Positions 32,239 through 44,476 of a stretch of 64,000 nt of DNA are shown here, in pieces (the stretch's first letter is position 1; each line of letters starts with the position of its first letter). The notes under the pieces are model-generated. The model was not told where the DNA came from. It was given only the letters and a program-made list of their open reading frames with translations, and ran no database searches. The position numbers and the translations under genes are program-made. This DNA is from Eriocheir sinensis (lineage: Eukaryota; Arthropoda; Malacostraca; Decapoda; Varunidae), in NCBI RefSeq assembly GCF_024679095.1, contig NW_026111772.1:243501-307500 (forward strand), read 5' to 3'.

Positions 32239-32843
32239 TAACTCCTGATACTCCGTTTTTCAGGTCTACAGCACTATAAAAGAAAATCCTGTCACCAAGT
32301 TGTGAAATCACCGTTGTAACAAATCTCTCTGAAGTACATAAATCCAGTATAAATAGTTAAAGTAATTCCAGCAGTAATAAATATCAAATTAAAAAGACAA
32401 AGATCCACTTATCCTCCGACCGGAACGAACGTGGATGACTGACATCTTTGATGTCAAAAATAATTCCCGTAACGGTTAACAGTGGTATGTTAAGGAAAAG
32501 GTAAGTAAGTAAGACTTGTCTGCATACTTTCAAAGCTGAAAGGTATTCACATGCTGGTTACAATAAAAGTTAGGGACAGCATCTGCCCAAAAGTAGTTAA
32601 GTCTGTCTTTGCAGAGAAAAATGTGTTACCAAGCTGAAGCACATGAGGTTCAAGGTTAAAAAGTACCTATCCCTGTTAGTCTACACCCTCGATTATTACG
32701 GTCCCAAACAACTAAGGAGACTGACTGCCTTGCATCAACTAAGCAATAAAAAGAAAATAGTGGGTAAGAGTGAAAAATGTTACTCAAGCACTCCCCTCTC
32801 GCATGAAAAAGATGCAGGCAAAAGCTTAGGAACCAAACATAAA
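32239..32843. other. Retrovirus interior between env and integrase, no frame
   Basis: Probably decayed env N-terminal sequence or spacer. No domain is recognisable on either strand. Confidence 0.4.
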
Positions 32844-33724
32844 TTAGTAATTGCAAGGACGCAGGTTATAGTCGTGTGTTGGAAAGATAGACAAAGCATC
32901 GTCAGGCTGAGGCAAACAGGCGGTTCTCGCTGGTTCAACTAAAGTCGAATCGATGACCGCAGGCTGGGCGTCTGTCTTTTTGAGGCGATCACTATGCACA
33001 ATTTCATATGAATTAAAAATGAGATCATAAAGCTCAAATTTGTGACCACCTAGTTGCTTAACTATCTGGCGTGGGCCCACGAATTTAGGGGACAACTTTG
33101 AATGTCTCTCTGGGACTCGAATCATAACAAAGTCACCCACTTTCAAGGAAACAGGGGCGCCTGTAGTCTCTTTCTGACTTCTCTATGAATATCTGTGAAA
33201 ACCTTGAGTTGAACCTTAGAATAATCATCTACATTATATACAGGTGAATGAGAACTACCAAGCAGGTCATACGGGAGTCTCTTCTCAACCCCAAAAATTA
33301 TGTAGTGGGGAGATTGTCCCGTTGACTCACAAACACGGCAGTTTATGCTTGCTGCAACATATGCTAGCCAGTCCTCCCAGGTATGCTGAAGTCCGCTAAC
33401 GACCGGGCGCAAGACATCTAAAATCTTCCTATTCGCGCGCCCAACAAGACCGTTGCTGGCTGGGTGATAACTGACTGTAAAAGATTGTGTAATGGCAAAC
33501 TGTTTGCATATTTCTGCTAAAAGTTGATTTCGAAACTCGGTTCCATTATCACTTAACAACACTCTAGGTGTGGAATACGGACAAATGAGATGAGCTATTA
33601 GGGCATGAGCAATGGCCTTACCAGATTTATCTTTCACTGGGGCTAAAACAACGTACCGAGACAAGTGATCTACACAAACTAAGAGGTACCTAGAGCCCTG
33701 GTGGCTGGCGGGAAGCTGTAGCAA
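32844..33724 (-). pseudogene. Retrovirus integrase, core and C-terminal domain
   Basis: Core (33143-33724): first catalytic Asp in LVCVDHLSRY, second in LLSDNGTEF. The position of the catalytic Glu reads LVGRANRKI instead of the usual LVERANR, so Glu is replaced by Gly. The C-terminal domain (32844-33146) has KVGDFVMIR and the FVGPRQIVKQLGGHKFELYD module of gypsy integrases, in an adjacent frame overlapping by 4 nt. Confidence 0.85.
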
Positions 33725-33750
33725 GTCAATGAAACTACATCCCAGGCCGG

Positions 33751-34602
33751 TCAGGGGCGGGTATTCAAGCTCGGCGCAGGCCTAGGCACCGTCCCTTTAT
33801 GTTGGGCAGTTAACTTGACACACTTAGCCACATACGCGTCAATATGTTTGGGGTTACGCATAGTTGGCCAAAAATAGACCGCTCGGGCCGCTGTTAATGC
33901 GCGCTCCCTCCCCGGGTGGCCAGTAATGACCGCGTCATGAATTAAGTTCAGCACCACCGGCACATAACACAAACTGTGCGGCAGACTCCTTTTTGCGGGG
34001 CCAGTAGCGGCACAGGACACCGTCCTGTGACAAGAAAAATTGTGAAAAAGACACAGGTAGTGGCGGGAGACATAGTATATTACTTTTCCCCAAACGTCAT
34101 GGCGACGCTGGGCTGCTGCTAAATCCTTTAGACTGAAATTTTGAATTTCAGTAGGCGCTTCTGCCACTGAGCCAACAGGTACGTTTCTAGACAGTGAATC
34201 CGCGACGACATTCGCGCGGCCAGGTAAATACTTAAAGGTTGGCCCAAACTCCTGGATAGTCAGGTACCACCGTGCGAGGCGACCGGTGAAGTTTCTACCC
34301 TTAAAAAACTCGGTGACTGGCGCGTGGTCCGTAAAGACAGCGATAGGATAGCCAAGGATAATATCCCTAAAATGTTTAAGAGCCCAAACAACCGCTAGGG
34401 TTTCCTGGTGGGTCACTGAATAGTTCGACTCAGCCTGGTTTAAAGTACGACTTGCGTACGCAATAGCGCGATTTTTACCGCGAGCGTCCGGCTGCATCAA
34501 AACAGCACCAAGACCCAGGGCTGAGGCATCTGTAAAAAGTGTAAAAGGGACGTCGTAGTCCGGGAATGCCAAGGCTGGAGCGTTGATTAACGCTGACTTC
34601 AA
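33751..34602 (-). pseudogene. Retrovirus RNase H and integrase zinc domain
   Basis: RNase H has LFTDASALGLGAVLMQ, YSVTHQETLAVVWALKHFR, VFTDHAPVTEFF and ADSLSRN. The region HDAVITGHPGRERAL..YVAKC is the start of the integrase HHCC zinc domain; the second cysteine of the pair is not seen. The frame ends before the integrase core. Confidence 0.85.
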
Positions 34603-35544
34603 GTCTGTAAAACTCCTGTGTTGTGGGGCATTCCAATGAAAAAGGCACCTCTTTCGCTAAAAGTTGCGTTAGAGGCGAAGCAATTTTGGCAAAACCTTGT
34701 ATGAAAGGCCTATAGCAGCCGGACAACCCAAGGAAAGACCGAACGTTTTCGACGGTTTGGGGTTGCGGAAAATTCTTTATGGCCGATATTTTATCGTCCA
34801 TCGTGTAGATACCATCTCCATCAACAGTGTGGCCTAAAAAGGTGATTTTTGCCTTTAAAATTCATTTAGTCTGCTTGGCCTTAAGGCCAGCGCCTGAGTT
34901 TAAGCAGAACCGCTTCTAGTTTAGCTAGGTGACTGGCGCCATCCTTGCTGCAGATGATTAAATCATCTAAATATGCATAGACTTCCTTGCCTATCATGCC
35001 TGAGAACAATGTGTTGATCATCCTCTGAAAAGTAATGGGTGCGGTTTTGAGGCCTAATTGCATCCTTAACCATTCAAAATGACCGCTAGTACTGAAGGCT
35101 GTAATCTCTCTGGATTCAGCTGCCATCCTTTTCTCTTATTCATAGAACATAAGAAACAGGAGTCCCAAGGGCCGGCACCTGTACGAAACCAGTACACCTT
35201 AGAACATAAGAACGCAGGAGTCTGCAGGGCCAAGGTAGGCCTGCAGTTCCTTAAGAACATAAGAACGGTGGAGTCTGTAAGCAGGCCGGTAGGCCTGTAC
35301 GAGGCAGTGCCCTTAAAAAGGTCAAGACTACTGAAAATAGTATTCCCTTGCCCCAGGGACATTGGATGTCACCTAAATCAGGCAGAGGGTACCTATCATC
35401 CTCAGTCACCTCATTTACTTTCCTAAAATCGATGACAGGCCTGAAACTTCCGTCCTTTTTAGGGACTAGAAACAAGGGCGAGTTTTGACGGAGATCGGGG
35501 ATGCTGAATAACACCCTGGTCCAACATATCTTTAATCTGTTCAT
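34475..35544 (-). pseudogene. Retrovirus reverse transcriptase, interrupted by LINE D tails
   Basis: Three frames. 35315-35544 has SPLFLVPKKDGSFRPVIDFR and DRYPLPDLGDI. 34881-35126 has TSGHFEWLRMQLGLKTAPI and the catalytic AYLDDLIICSKDG, intact. 34475-34801 has the thumb with VRSFLGLSGCYRPFIQGFA. Between the first two lie LINE D tails (35144-35313). Gypsy-type throughout. Confidence 0.87.
35144..35313 (-). mobile_element. Three tandem LINE D 3'-tail stubs
   Basis: AGAACATAAGAA starts at 35144, 35201 and 35254, each followed by the family block ending GGCCNGTAGGCCTGTACGA or a decayed form. These equal the 3' end of LINE D1 (48134-48210). They interrupt the retrovirus reverse transcriptase. 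Confidence 0.8.
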
Positions 35545-35863
35545 CTACAATCTGCCGTTGACTGTGTGGAAGTCTGCATGTAGGAATGTACACCGGTTTG
35601 GTGTCGGGTTTAACCCTAATGTTGTGTTTTGTCGTAGCAGTCGCACCTAAAGGTTCACCGGGCAGGGCAATGACATCACGATACTGATGTAAAAACCTCA
35701 GAAGCGGGCCCTTAAGCTCGGGATAATCGACCACTTTGACTAAAGAATCGACAAGACAAGATGTGTCGCCGGCGGCGGGTTGACCCACTGCGCCGACACA
35801 AGGCCGCTTTAACTTTAAAGGGTCTGGGGACACCTGTCCGTCGAACGCTAAAGCGCGACCCAA
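35459..35863 (-). pseudogene. Retrovirus pol, region upstream of reverse transcriptase
   Basis: Contains LLRFLHQYRDVIALPGEPLG and HNIRVKPDTKPVYIPTCRLP, the conserved lead-in to gypsy reverse transcriptases, then EQIKDMLDQGVIQHPRSP, which belongs to the fingers. Confidence 0.8.
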
Positions 35864-36999
35864 AAAATGACTCCATTCTGACGGTTAACTGTGGACCGCC
35901 AGTGGCATTAACCACTAAAGCTACGGTTCTACCTCCCTCGCGCACCGTGTTATGTGTGGACTCTATCGCTAGCATGTTGACACGACTCGGCCCTTCTTGG
36001 CAGATGTCACAACCTACGGTGGCGTTAGTGACTGTCACGGTGAAATGCATTGCGGCTCGTTGAGGGATTTCCGTGATTTCCACGACTATCGCATTGACAT
36101 TTTTTCCATCCCCTTAAACGTCAGTTGGTGTTGGTGGTTGACCATGAAGTGAGTTGGTTCCGCGCCATGCACCGGCACCAGTGTGGAAAGGTCGGCACGG
36201 TATACTACCGACTCAGGAGAAACACTTTCCCGACCCTTGCCGGGTATGTCTTTTCGTTCCCAGGGAGTAAAGCAGGAACGCACAGGTTGATCCATGGTCT
36301 TGAAACATCTCCCCTTTGAAACCTTACTTCGTGGTACTATTCTGAAAGTATTACCATGCAGTTGAACCTCAGTGACGACAACCCAAGAAGACCGGGTCAG
36401 ACAGCAGGGAAGAAGTTTTACGTCACGTAAAAATCCAAACTCATGAGATACAGGGTGTTTCTTCCCAAACTCACTGGCAAACTCACCAACCCAAGGATGT
36501 TAAGCCTGTCGGCGGTAACACCGCAAAGGCTCAGAGTCAGAGGGTCGTAGCTGGTGGCGGCCTCTCCCGCGACGCGCGTTTTAAAAGCTATGTATGTCCC
36601 TTCAGACAAAACATTAACAGCAGCGCCGGGGTCGCCAGCAACTGACGCTGGTAGCGTACCCAGCTTGACTTTAAGTGCCATAATTTCAGGCTGACTGCAC
36701 GCGGCCACAACAGATTCAAACAAGCTACTATTGCCAGCCTGCACCGCAGTCTCATTTCCTTTTGGTGCCTGGGTTGCTACCCTGGGTCGTTTTGGGGGGG
36801 GCGCTCGGCTTCCCCCGACCCCTTTACGAACTTTCCTGCTTGCTCGTTCTTTAACTGTAGCACAGAGAAACACTTCTCTGTGGTCGGTGTCTACCAGTAC
36901 CGTGGACAAGAAACAGAACTTGCCAGTGTGGTAGCCCGCAGCTCCGGCACTTTTGAAGCGGCCGGGGGTCTTCTGAGAGAAAGCAGATTTGCCTGACAT
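35712..36999 (-). pseudogene. Retrovirus protease region
   Basis: 36418-36999 contains PASVAGDPGAAVNVLSEGTY, an aspartic protease active-site region with DPGA where D-S/T-G-A is usual, and NILGLVSLPV further on. 35712-36083 continues the spacer to the reverse transcriptase in another frame. Probably dead. Confidence 0.65.
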
Positions 37000-37214
37000 C
37001 GGCGAGCCTCCTTCTCCCTAATAGCCTTGCGATCCCGCTGACGTTTTACACAATAGTCAACCGTATGACCGTCGCGCTGACAGTACGAACGAGTGGCGCT
37101 TAGGCTTTTCGGTGGTGGACGCCACCACTGATGAGGACGCAGCATACGTATTAGTGGCCTTCTGGTCGACAGAAGAGCTGGCAGCAGGGACTGGCGCTCC
37201 GTCTTTCTCCTCAA
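36891..37214 (-). pseudogene. Retrovirus gag, zinc-knuckle part
   Basis: Carries SYCQRDGHTVDYCVKRQRDR, the second half of a CCHC knuckle (C-x4-H-x4-C present; the first Cys is replaced), followed by a basic stretch. This marks the gag-protease junction. Confidence 0.65.
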
Positions 37215-38005
37215 TTTTAGTTTTTATTTTAAGCATGAAGTCGTGCGTAACTTTTCAGCGAGGGCCGTAGGCTAGGGATAAAGAACTTTTCAAAAATGGC
37301 CCTTTATTACAGAAATGTATAAAAAAAAAAAAAAAAAAAAAATTGAGAACATTAGATAGAGACATATTCTCTCCTCTGTTCAGCCACCTGGCTTTCAAAT
37401 ACTGAGCCCTAAATCAGTGACAACCGATAGGCGTCTGCTGGTCCGGCTAAAAGCCCTTTACTCTCCACAGCTGTAGTAAAATCAATTTGGTCACAGCTAC
37501 ATTAACACCTTTTGACGAGGCTGTGCCTAACATCTTCTAAAGACTCCAGAAAATGTGACCGGGAAACTGGGCATAATCTTTGGTTTGTTACCGGTTCCAT
37601 GAACGCTTGTGGTGTACACAAAGAGCTGATGCTTCTGTTCCCGGCTTTAATCTAGACCTAATGAAGGACATTTTTATCACTCGCCTCTGACACAAATGGA
37701 GTTATTCATAACATCTCGCATTGCAGGATGCCGAAGTCTCTCGCACTGTAATCCGGCTCATTGCCCCTGCGAAAGCTCTGACTGACGCCGTAGTCGGCAG
37801 AAGCTTAATAGTGTTAGTAGCCATTGTGGATTCTTGGTTAGTTATTACCTTTGGCATCATGCGGGAGAGAAGGAGGAGGAACTCTGTCATGAATAGACCC
37901 GCTCCTTAGGATACGGGAATTGTCATCCTCGGCGGGCGCTTCCGAATCCTGTACCAACTGCTGATATGCCTTGGTTAACAGTCTAACTCTGCTTCCTGGT
38001 TTACC
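37215..38005 (-). pseudogene. Retrovirus gag, inner duplicate (matrix/capsid remnant)
   Basis: Degraded gag with fragments such as GLLAGPADAYR and EASALCTPQAFMEPVTNQ in different frames. Its N-terminal part (37700-38005) repeats 38898-39209. A run of about 22 A at 37320-37342 (plus strand) interrupts it. Confidence 0.6.
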
Positions 38006-38691
38006 TGCCATTTAAAAAAAAAAGGCATTAGTAAAATAAGGCTTCATGAGGAAAAATATGGTAAAGGAAAGAAAGTATCACCGCCTAAGTATTGTGCTCC
38101 TCGCCTCAGATGGCTTCAAAACGCATTAAAAGAGTGGAAAAAAAGAACAATGAAGGTGAACAGATAGCATGATAAAAACACACAAGAAAGTAGGAAAATA
38201 AAATGAATGACTATACTCAAAATGCAAACAATGTTCACAATTCAGGAAACATATTACCCATCCCTCTACACCAGAATAAAATTCACCAGCCTACGGAAAA
38301 CTAGATACGGCTCCACACGGAGACACACAAAGCACGTAAAAAAAAAAAAATCACCTGAAATGTCATCAACAAGTGGTGTATTAATAGAGTAGAAGAGTAA
38401 GCGCCCACCCAGGAATGGCTGTGTCGTAGCAGACAAGTGGATGTCAGGAGTGGGAAGCAGGATCCCGACAGTGGGCGGGTGGGCCAGACGCAAGAGGCGA
38501 TATATGGGCTTGCGCAAGGGGCGCAGAACCCCAGGGCGCAGGGGCGATAATGTGGCGCGCAAGGCGGTGTGGTGCTGTGTGCCAAAAGACTCGACTCGTA
38601 CCGGGGGCAGGGGGGGATGACGGTGCTTGTGTCGGCTTTCTGCACCTTGCCGCCTGTCTGTCCCTTGACGACACATCCATTGTTAGCCACC

Positions 38692-38897
38692 ACTTTGTAT
38701 AGCCTTTTGTTAGCTGTTTTTTTTTGGTGTTTTGATTAAGAGCGCGAACTGTTATCTCACGTCAGGTCCGGTCTACTACCGTTGCTTCTGCTTTTCTCCA
38801 GTTGATAGAAGTCGTGAGACAACACAACAGCCTTTTAGTTAAGTGATGTGTGTTATGTGTTGGCCGAGCGGTAGCCGTTATAAATTCACTTTGAGTT
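38692..38897 (-). repeat. Partial internal LTR
   Basis: About 205 bp equal to the inner part of the LTR (39839-40045), followed to the left by leader and gag N-part as in a normal 5' LTR. On its right it joins abruptly to gag sequence at 38898. It marks a tandem duplication of LTR-leader-gag. Confidence 0.8.
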
Positions 38898-39209
38898 GCT
38901 CATAACATCCTCGCATTGCAGGATGAAGTCTCTCACACTGTAATCCGGTTCATTGCCTGCGAAAGCTCTGACTAATGCCGTAGTCGGCAGAAGTTTAATA
39001 GTGTTAGCAGCCATTGTGGATTCTCGGTTAGTTAAGATATTACCTTTGTTATCATGCGGGACAGGAGAAGGAGGAGGAACTCTGTCATGAATAGACCCGC
39101 TCCTTAGGGTGCGGGAATTGTCATCCTCGGCGGGCGCTTCCGAATCCTGTACCAACTGCTGATATGCCTTGGTTAACGAGTCTAACTCCTGCTCTGGTTT
39201 ACCTGCCAT
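38898..39209 (-). pseudogene. Retrovirus gag N-terminus, outer duplicate
   Basis: Starts ATG at 39207-39209, MAGKPEQELDSLTKAYQQLV, with an acidic N-terminal part and TIKLLPTTALVRAFAGNEPD leading into QCEDVM, then is cut by the partial LTR at 38897. No myristoylation-type start. Confidence 0.65.
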
Positions 39210-39838
39210 TTAAAAAAAGGCATTAGTAAAATAAGGCTTCACGAGGAAAAATATGGTAAAAGGAAAAAGTATCACCGCTAAGTGTGGGTTCACTCTCCTC
39301 AGATGCTTCCAAAACGCATTAAAAAGAGGGAAAATAATAATGAGTGAATACTAATGCTAATGATAAAAACAAAAAGTAGAAAATAAAATGAATGACTATA
39401 CTCAAAATGCAAACAATGTTCACAATTCAGGAAAAATATTAAACATCCCTTTACACCTGAATAAAATTCAACAGCCTAAGGGAAACTAGATACGGCTCCA
39501 CACGGAGACACACAAAGCACGTAAAAAAATCACCTGAAATGTCATCAACAAGTGGTGTATTAATAGGTAAAGGTAAGCGCCCACCCAGGAATGGCTGTGT
39601 CGTAGCAGACAAGTGGATGTCCCAGAATTGGGAAGCAGGATCCCGACAGTGGGCGGTGTGGGCGCGCGGGGCGATATGGGCGCGCAGGGGCCCAGGGCGA
39701 GCAGGGCGATATGGGCGCGCGGGGCGGTGTGATGCTGTGTGCTGACTCGACTCGTACGGGGCAGGGGATGACGGTGCTTGTGTCAGCTTTCTTGCACACT
39801 TTCCTGTCTGCCCTTGACGACATCCACCGCTGCCACCA

Positions 39839-40622
<784 letters not shown>

Positions 40623-41040
40623 TCTCTCTCTTTTTTTATTCAGATTACGTTTATATTACAGAGTTCAATGTAGTGCACATTACACATAGTTACAGTGTCT
40701 TCAGGGCAGAAGGAAACATGTTTAGTGTTCCCTATCTGAAGGCCCAACTCTGATGCCTGGGCATTTCATGACGGCAGCCATGCGTTCACCAGCTCCTTGA
40801 AGCGCTGCACAGTCATGTTCTCCAGGCATTGCTGCGAACAAGCAGTCCATTCCACCAGGTTACATACGTGTTGATGAACTGCCTCTGGTGATGCCACGTT
40901 CTGCAGCAGGGCTGCAGCAGCTCTGCGGGAACTAGGAGGCTGACCTGGTGGCTACCTGGGCCCGGGAGAGCTGCCTCAGAGCCTGGAGGTGATGGACCCG
41001 CTGATGATGTATTTTGTACATCACCGTGAGCCCCGCCACG

Positions 41041-42209
41041 TCACGGAGGTGCTGGGCTGCAGAGTCCCGGATGCTGCTGCATGCTGCCGCTGTCCCTGAT
41101 CAGCCTCGCTGCGCGGCCCTGTACCTTATCGAGGAGGACGAGGTGTTTATGAGCCGCGCTTCCCCACTCCAGGCACGCGTACTCCAAGGACGAGCGAACT
41201 TGCGCCTTGTAGAGGATCTGAAGCCCCTTGCTGTCAAGAAGCCTTGACATCCTTCTCAGGGATGCCAGCTTCCCCGAGCCCTCTCTGGCGAGTCGCTCGA
41301 TGTGGGATTTGAAGGTTAGCTTCCTGTCGTAAGTAACCCCAAAATATCCACCTCTTCCTGGAACATAGTGCCTTTCCTTTGAAGGCCAGGGGCAGGGGCT
41401 CACTCGACCTGGAGACAGTGAGCAGCTGAGTTTTGTTGGAGGCGAATTTCACCTGCCACTTGTTGCCCCAGGCCACGATGCGTCTCAGAGTGTAGTTGAG
41501 CTCAGCTGTGGTGTGAGCCTTCTCCTCTGGATCGTAGCTGTGGGTCAGGGTGATGTCATCTGCATAGGCCTGTGTACTGGGTATTAAGTTTAATAGTTCC
41601 TTTATATAAATGTTCCAGAGCAGAGGGCCTAGGCAGCTTCACTGGGGAACATCTGCTCGGATTGGCTGCTCCTCCGACTCTCTGCTGTTGAGCACCACTC
41701 TCAGGTGCCTCTCCCTCAGGTAGTCGGTGAAGAGTTGGAGAGGCCCCTCGACACCTGCAGCGAGGAGTCTTTCGATGGGGCCTCACGCCACACCTTGTCA
41801 GCTCCTCGATGTCGAGTGCCACAACAGCAGTGGCCTTCCATGATCCAGGGCCGCACTCCACTTTGAGGTCAGCAGCAGGTGCAGGTCAGAGGCCGACCTA
41901 TCCTTTCTAAACCCTAATTGCCTGCTGCACAGCAATGGGTGCCGCTCAAGGTGCTCAGACACTCTCGTGTACGATGCTTTCCAGCACTTTACTGAGCACA
42001 GGCAACAGAGACACAGGGCGGTAGTTTTTCACATCATTTTTAGAATTTTTCTTGTGAATGGACCACTTTGCTGATTTTCCAGGTTTTGGGCCATCTGCTG
42101 CTCTGTAGGCAGTGGTTGAAAAAAGAGGCAAGCGGGCGCGCCAGCTCCCCGGCATAATGACGGAGCAGACGGGGGCTGATGTAGTCTGGCCCCACCGCTT
42201 TGCTCTCAT
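41041..42209 (-). pseudogene. LINE E1 reverse transcriptase (fragmented)
   Basis: Pieces in order: NDVKNYRPVSLLPVLSKVLE (41955-42209), a central part at 41556-41861, WGNKWQVKFASNKTQLL (41234-41476), YDRKLTFKSHIERLAREGSG and QVRSSLEYACLEWGSAAH (41041-41403). The catalytic segment between is in a broken frame (ADDITLTHSYD-like reading near 41540). Confidence 0.75.
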
Positions 42210-42846
42210 CCAATGTGGAGAGCAGCTTTTTCACCTCGTACTCACTCGTCACCACTGTCACTAACTTGTCTTTCGTCACCTCCGGCAGAGTTGGAGGTGC
42301 TCTGTTGGGATCAGAGATGCGCATCTTCTCTGAGAAGTGTATGGCCAGGAGGTTCGCCTTGTCTGAGGCAGTGTGAGCAACGCTGCCATCCTCCCTCTGG
42401 AGGGGAGGGACAGTGTCGTCCCGCGAAGCGCCCTGATGCTCCTTGACAAGGCTCCACCAGCGTTTACTCCCGACCTGGCCACCTCTCAGTTTTGATTTTA
42501 GGGTCGTTCTCCACTGCTCAGCAGCCCACTCCTGGGTGTTCCTCATGCGCTGAGCCGCCTCTCTGTGTCTCTGCCTGTTTCGGGCCGTGGGATGCCTCTT
42601 GAAGGCACGCCAGGCACGATATTTTTCATCAGAGGCGGCTCGGAACTCTGGGCCAAACCATGGTTGGTCTGACGCCTTGGTTTCGTGTGTAGAGTGGGGC
42701 ACCCAGCTGCTCTGGAGAGCGTAAAGCAGCTGTGTGAGTCTCTCCACCTGCTTGTCCGTGTCGCCACGCAGCACGTGTTCCCAGTCCGTGCTTCTCAGGG
42801 CGGCACGCATGGCCTCCCAGTTCGCCGCTTCCCACCTCCACACCAC
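42040..42846 (-). pseudogene. LINE E1 endonuclease-RT linker and RT start
   Basis: A 268-codon frame, basic and Trp-rich, with DQPWFGPEFRAASDEKYRAW and RWWSLVKEHQG, then DESKAVGPDYISPRLLRHYA and LQSSRWPKTWK, which are the first reverse transcriptase blocks. Linkers with WF.PE.R and KRWW are usual in I/Jockey/R1-group LINEs. Confidence 0.8.
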
Positions 42847-42879
42847 ACGAGTGTGGCTTTCCTCGTCTGGCCTCCTAAA

Positions 42880-43494
42880 TTAGATTTTTGTGAGCACTGC
42901 CACGTGATCGGAGGTACCCACAAAGTCGAGAGGCGAACACTGAACACTGTGAGGAGGGAGGTTTGTCACTACTGGGTCAGTTGACGAACCGGAGCTGTGG
43001 GTGGGGAATGTGACGTAGTTTTTAAGGTCGTGCACAACCAGCAGCGCGTTAAAGGCGTCCCTGACTATATGCTGGTTCAGGTCACCGATAATTATAACAT
43101 TGTCACACTGATTTGCCACCATCATGTTATTAATGTTATCAGTTAGGTAATTTAAAAGCACTGCGCCCTGCGTGGGGGGACGATAACACCCAATGCGCAA
43201 CAGGCCCTTTCCATGAGTGTCTGTCACCTTGAGTATTAATAACTCAAGCTCCCTGGGCGCAGGCACGGGAGGCTCGACCACCTGGACGCTGAGTGACTCC
43301 TTATAACAAGAAGCCACGCCCCCGCCCTGGGTGGTGCGGTCCTGCCTTAACCAGGCTGAGTACCCCTTTACTCGGGCATAGTTCCCTGGCACTATGTCGT
43401 CTAAAAATGTTTCGCACACAAAAATTATATCGGCAGTATGTTTTCGAATTGCCATATGAGTGAGCTCTCCAACATTGGTGTGGAAGCCCCTCAA
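42880..43494 (-). CDS. LINE E1 endonuclease
   Basis: Starts at MRGFHTNVGELTH. Motif order: VCETFLD (catalytic Glu), RTTQGGGVASCYK, IGCYRPPTQGAV, NVIIIGDLNQHI (GDxN), DPVVTN and the C-terminal GTSDHVAV with catalytic Asp-His. APE-type endonuclease with all main residues visible. The N-terminal few residues are lost into the flanking repeat. Confidence 0.85.
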   Translation of the reverse strand: MRGFHTNVGELTHMAIRKHTADIIFVCETFLDDIVPGNYARVKGYSAWLRQDRTTQGGGVASCYKESLSVQVVEPPVPAPRELELLILKVTDTHGKGLLRIGCYRPPTQGAVLLNYLTDNINNMMVANQCDNVIIIGDLNQHIVRDAFNALLVVHDLKNYVTFPTHSSGSSTDPVVTNLPPHSVQCSPLDFVGTSDHVAVLTKI

Positions 43495-43499
43495 GTCTG

Positions 43500-43602
<103 letters not shown>

Positions 43603-43705
43603 TTTTTTAAACGTGTTCAGTACATTAGTACATGGCAGTATTATTTGTCTATGCTAAAGTTCCCCCGACCGTTGGGGAGCTATTTAAAAGCTTCTGCCGA
43701 TTATA

Positions 43706-44443
43706 TTATACAATTATTATACAATATATTATACAATTATATATATACATATTTACGGTGGGTGTAGGAGTAGCCACCTGTGGGACACCAACCTTCATCT
43801 GCTGAGTGGACGGTTGTGTCACATCCACATCAACAGTGAGGTTGCTCCACCACACCACCGCTGCGATGGAGAAGGCACGTTGGTGGGTGCTGGAGCGGGC
43901 CATTTGCACTTCCAGGAGGGATGCGTTGCTAAGAACCGTTCTCGTGATGCGCTCAGACCTCCTCAAGGTATCCCTCAGGTCCGTCAGGTGGGGCACTCGG
44001 CCCACTGGTGCCTTGTGTAGCACCATCAGGGCAGCGACGCGGCGACGGTGCTCCAGGCTATTCAGCTGGTTCGTGGCTGGTCTTGCCCTTCCTTCGTGTG
44101 GGTGTTGTTGTTGTTGTTGTTGTTGTCGCTGTGTCTCCCACTGGGGCGGTCGGTGGTGCTGTGTGCCTTTGATGGGGCGTTCTTCGCTCCTCTGCAACTT
44201 GTCTAGCAGGTTGAGGTGTCATCGGTCGATGGCCATCCAGTTGATCGTTGAATACTCCATCACTGGACGGACTTGTGCCTTATAGAGGGTGTTCAGGCCT
44301 TCAGCATCGAGGAGGTTCTTCATGCGGCGCAGGAGGTTCACCTTCTGGAAAGCTTTATGCGCCACCCTTTCAAGGTGACGGTCAAACCGCAGCTGAGAAT
44401 TCACCTCCATGCCTAGGATGTCGACGCTGGCCTGCAGAGGCAT
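43706..44443 (-). pseudogene. LINE F C-terminal domain
   Basis: 44219-44443 gives FDRHLERVAHKAFQKVNLLR and AQVRPVMEYSTI. 43706-44197 gives a Gln/His-rich stretch from (GTT)n at 44103-44130, then the terminal WWSNLTVDVDVTQPSTQQMK block. Confidence 0.7.
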
Positions 44444-44476
44444 GGTGTCGTTCCCGAGTCTCAGCCTGCCGTGGAG

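Noticed and set aside
37320..37342. Poly-A run as the end of an inserted processed element
   Set aside because: Retrovirus gag sequence is recognisable on both sides, and no target duplication or element body was found; it may simply be an expanded homopolymer.
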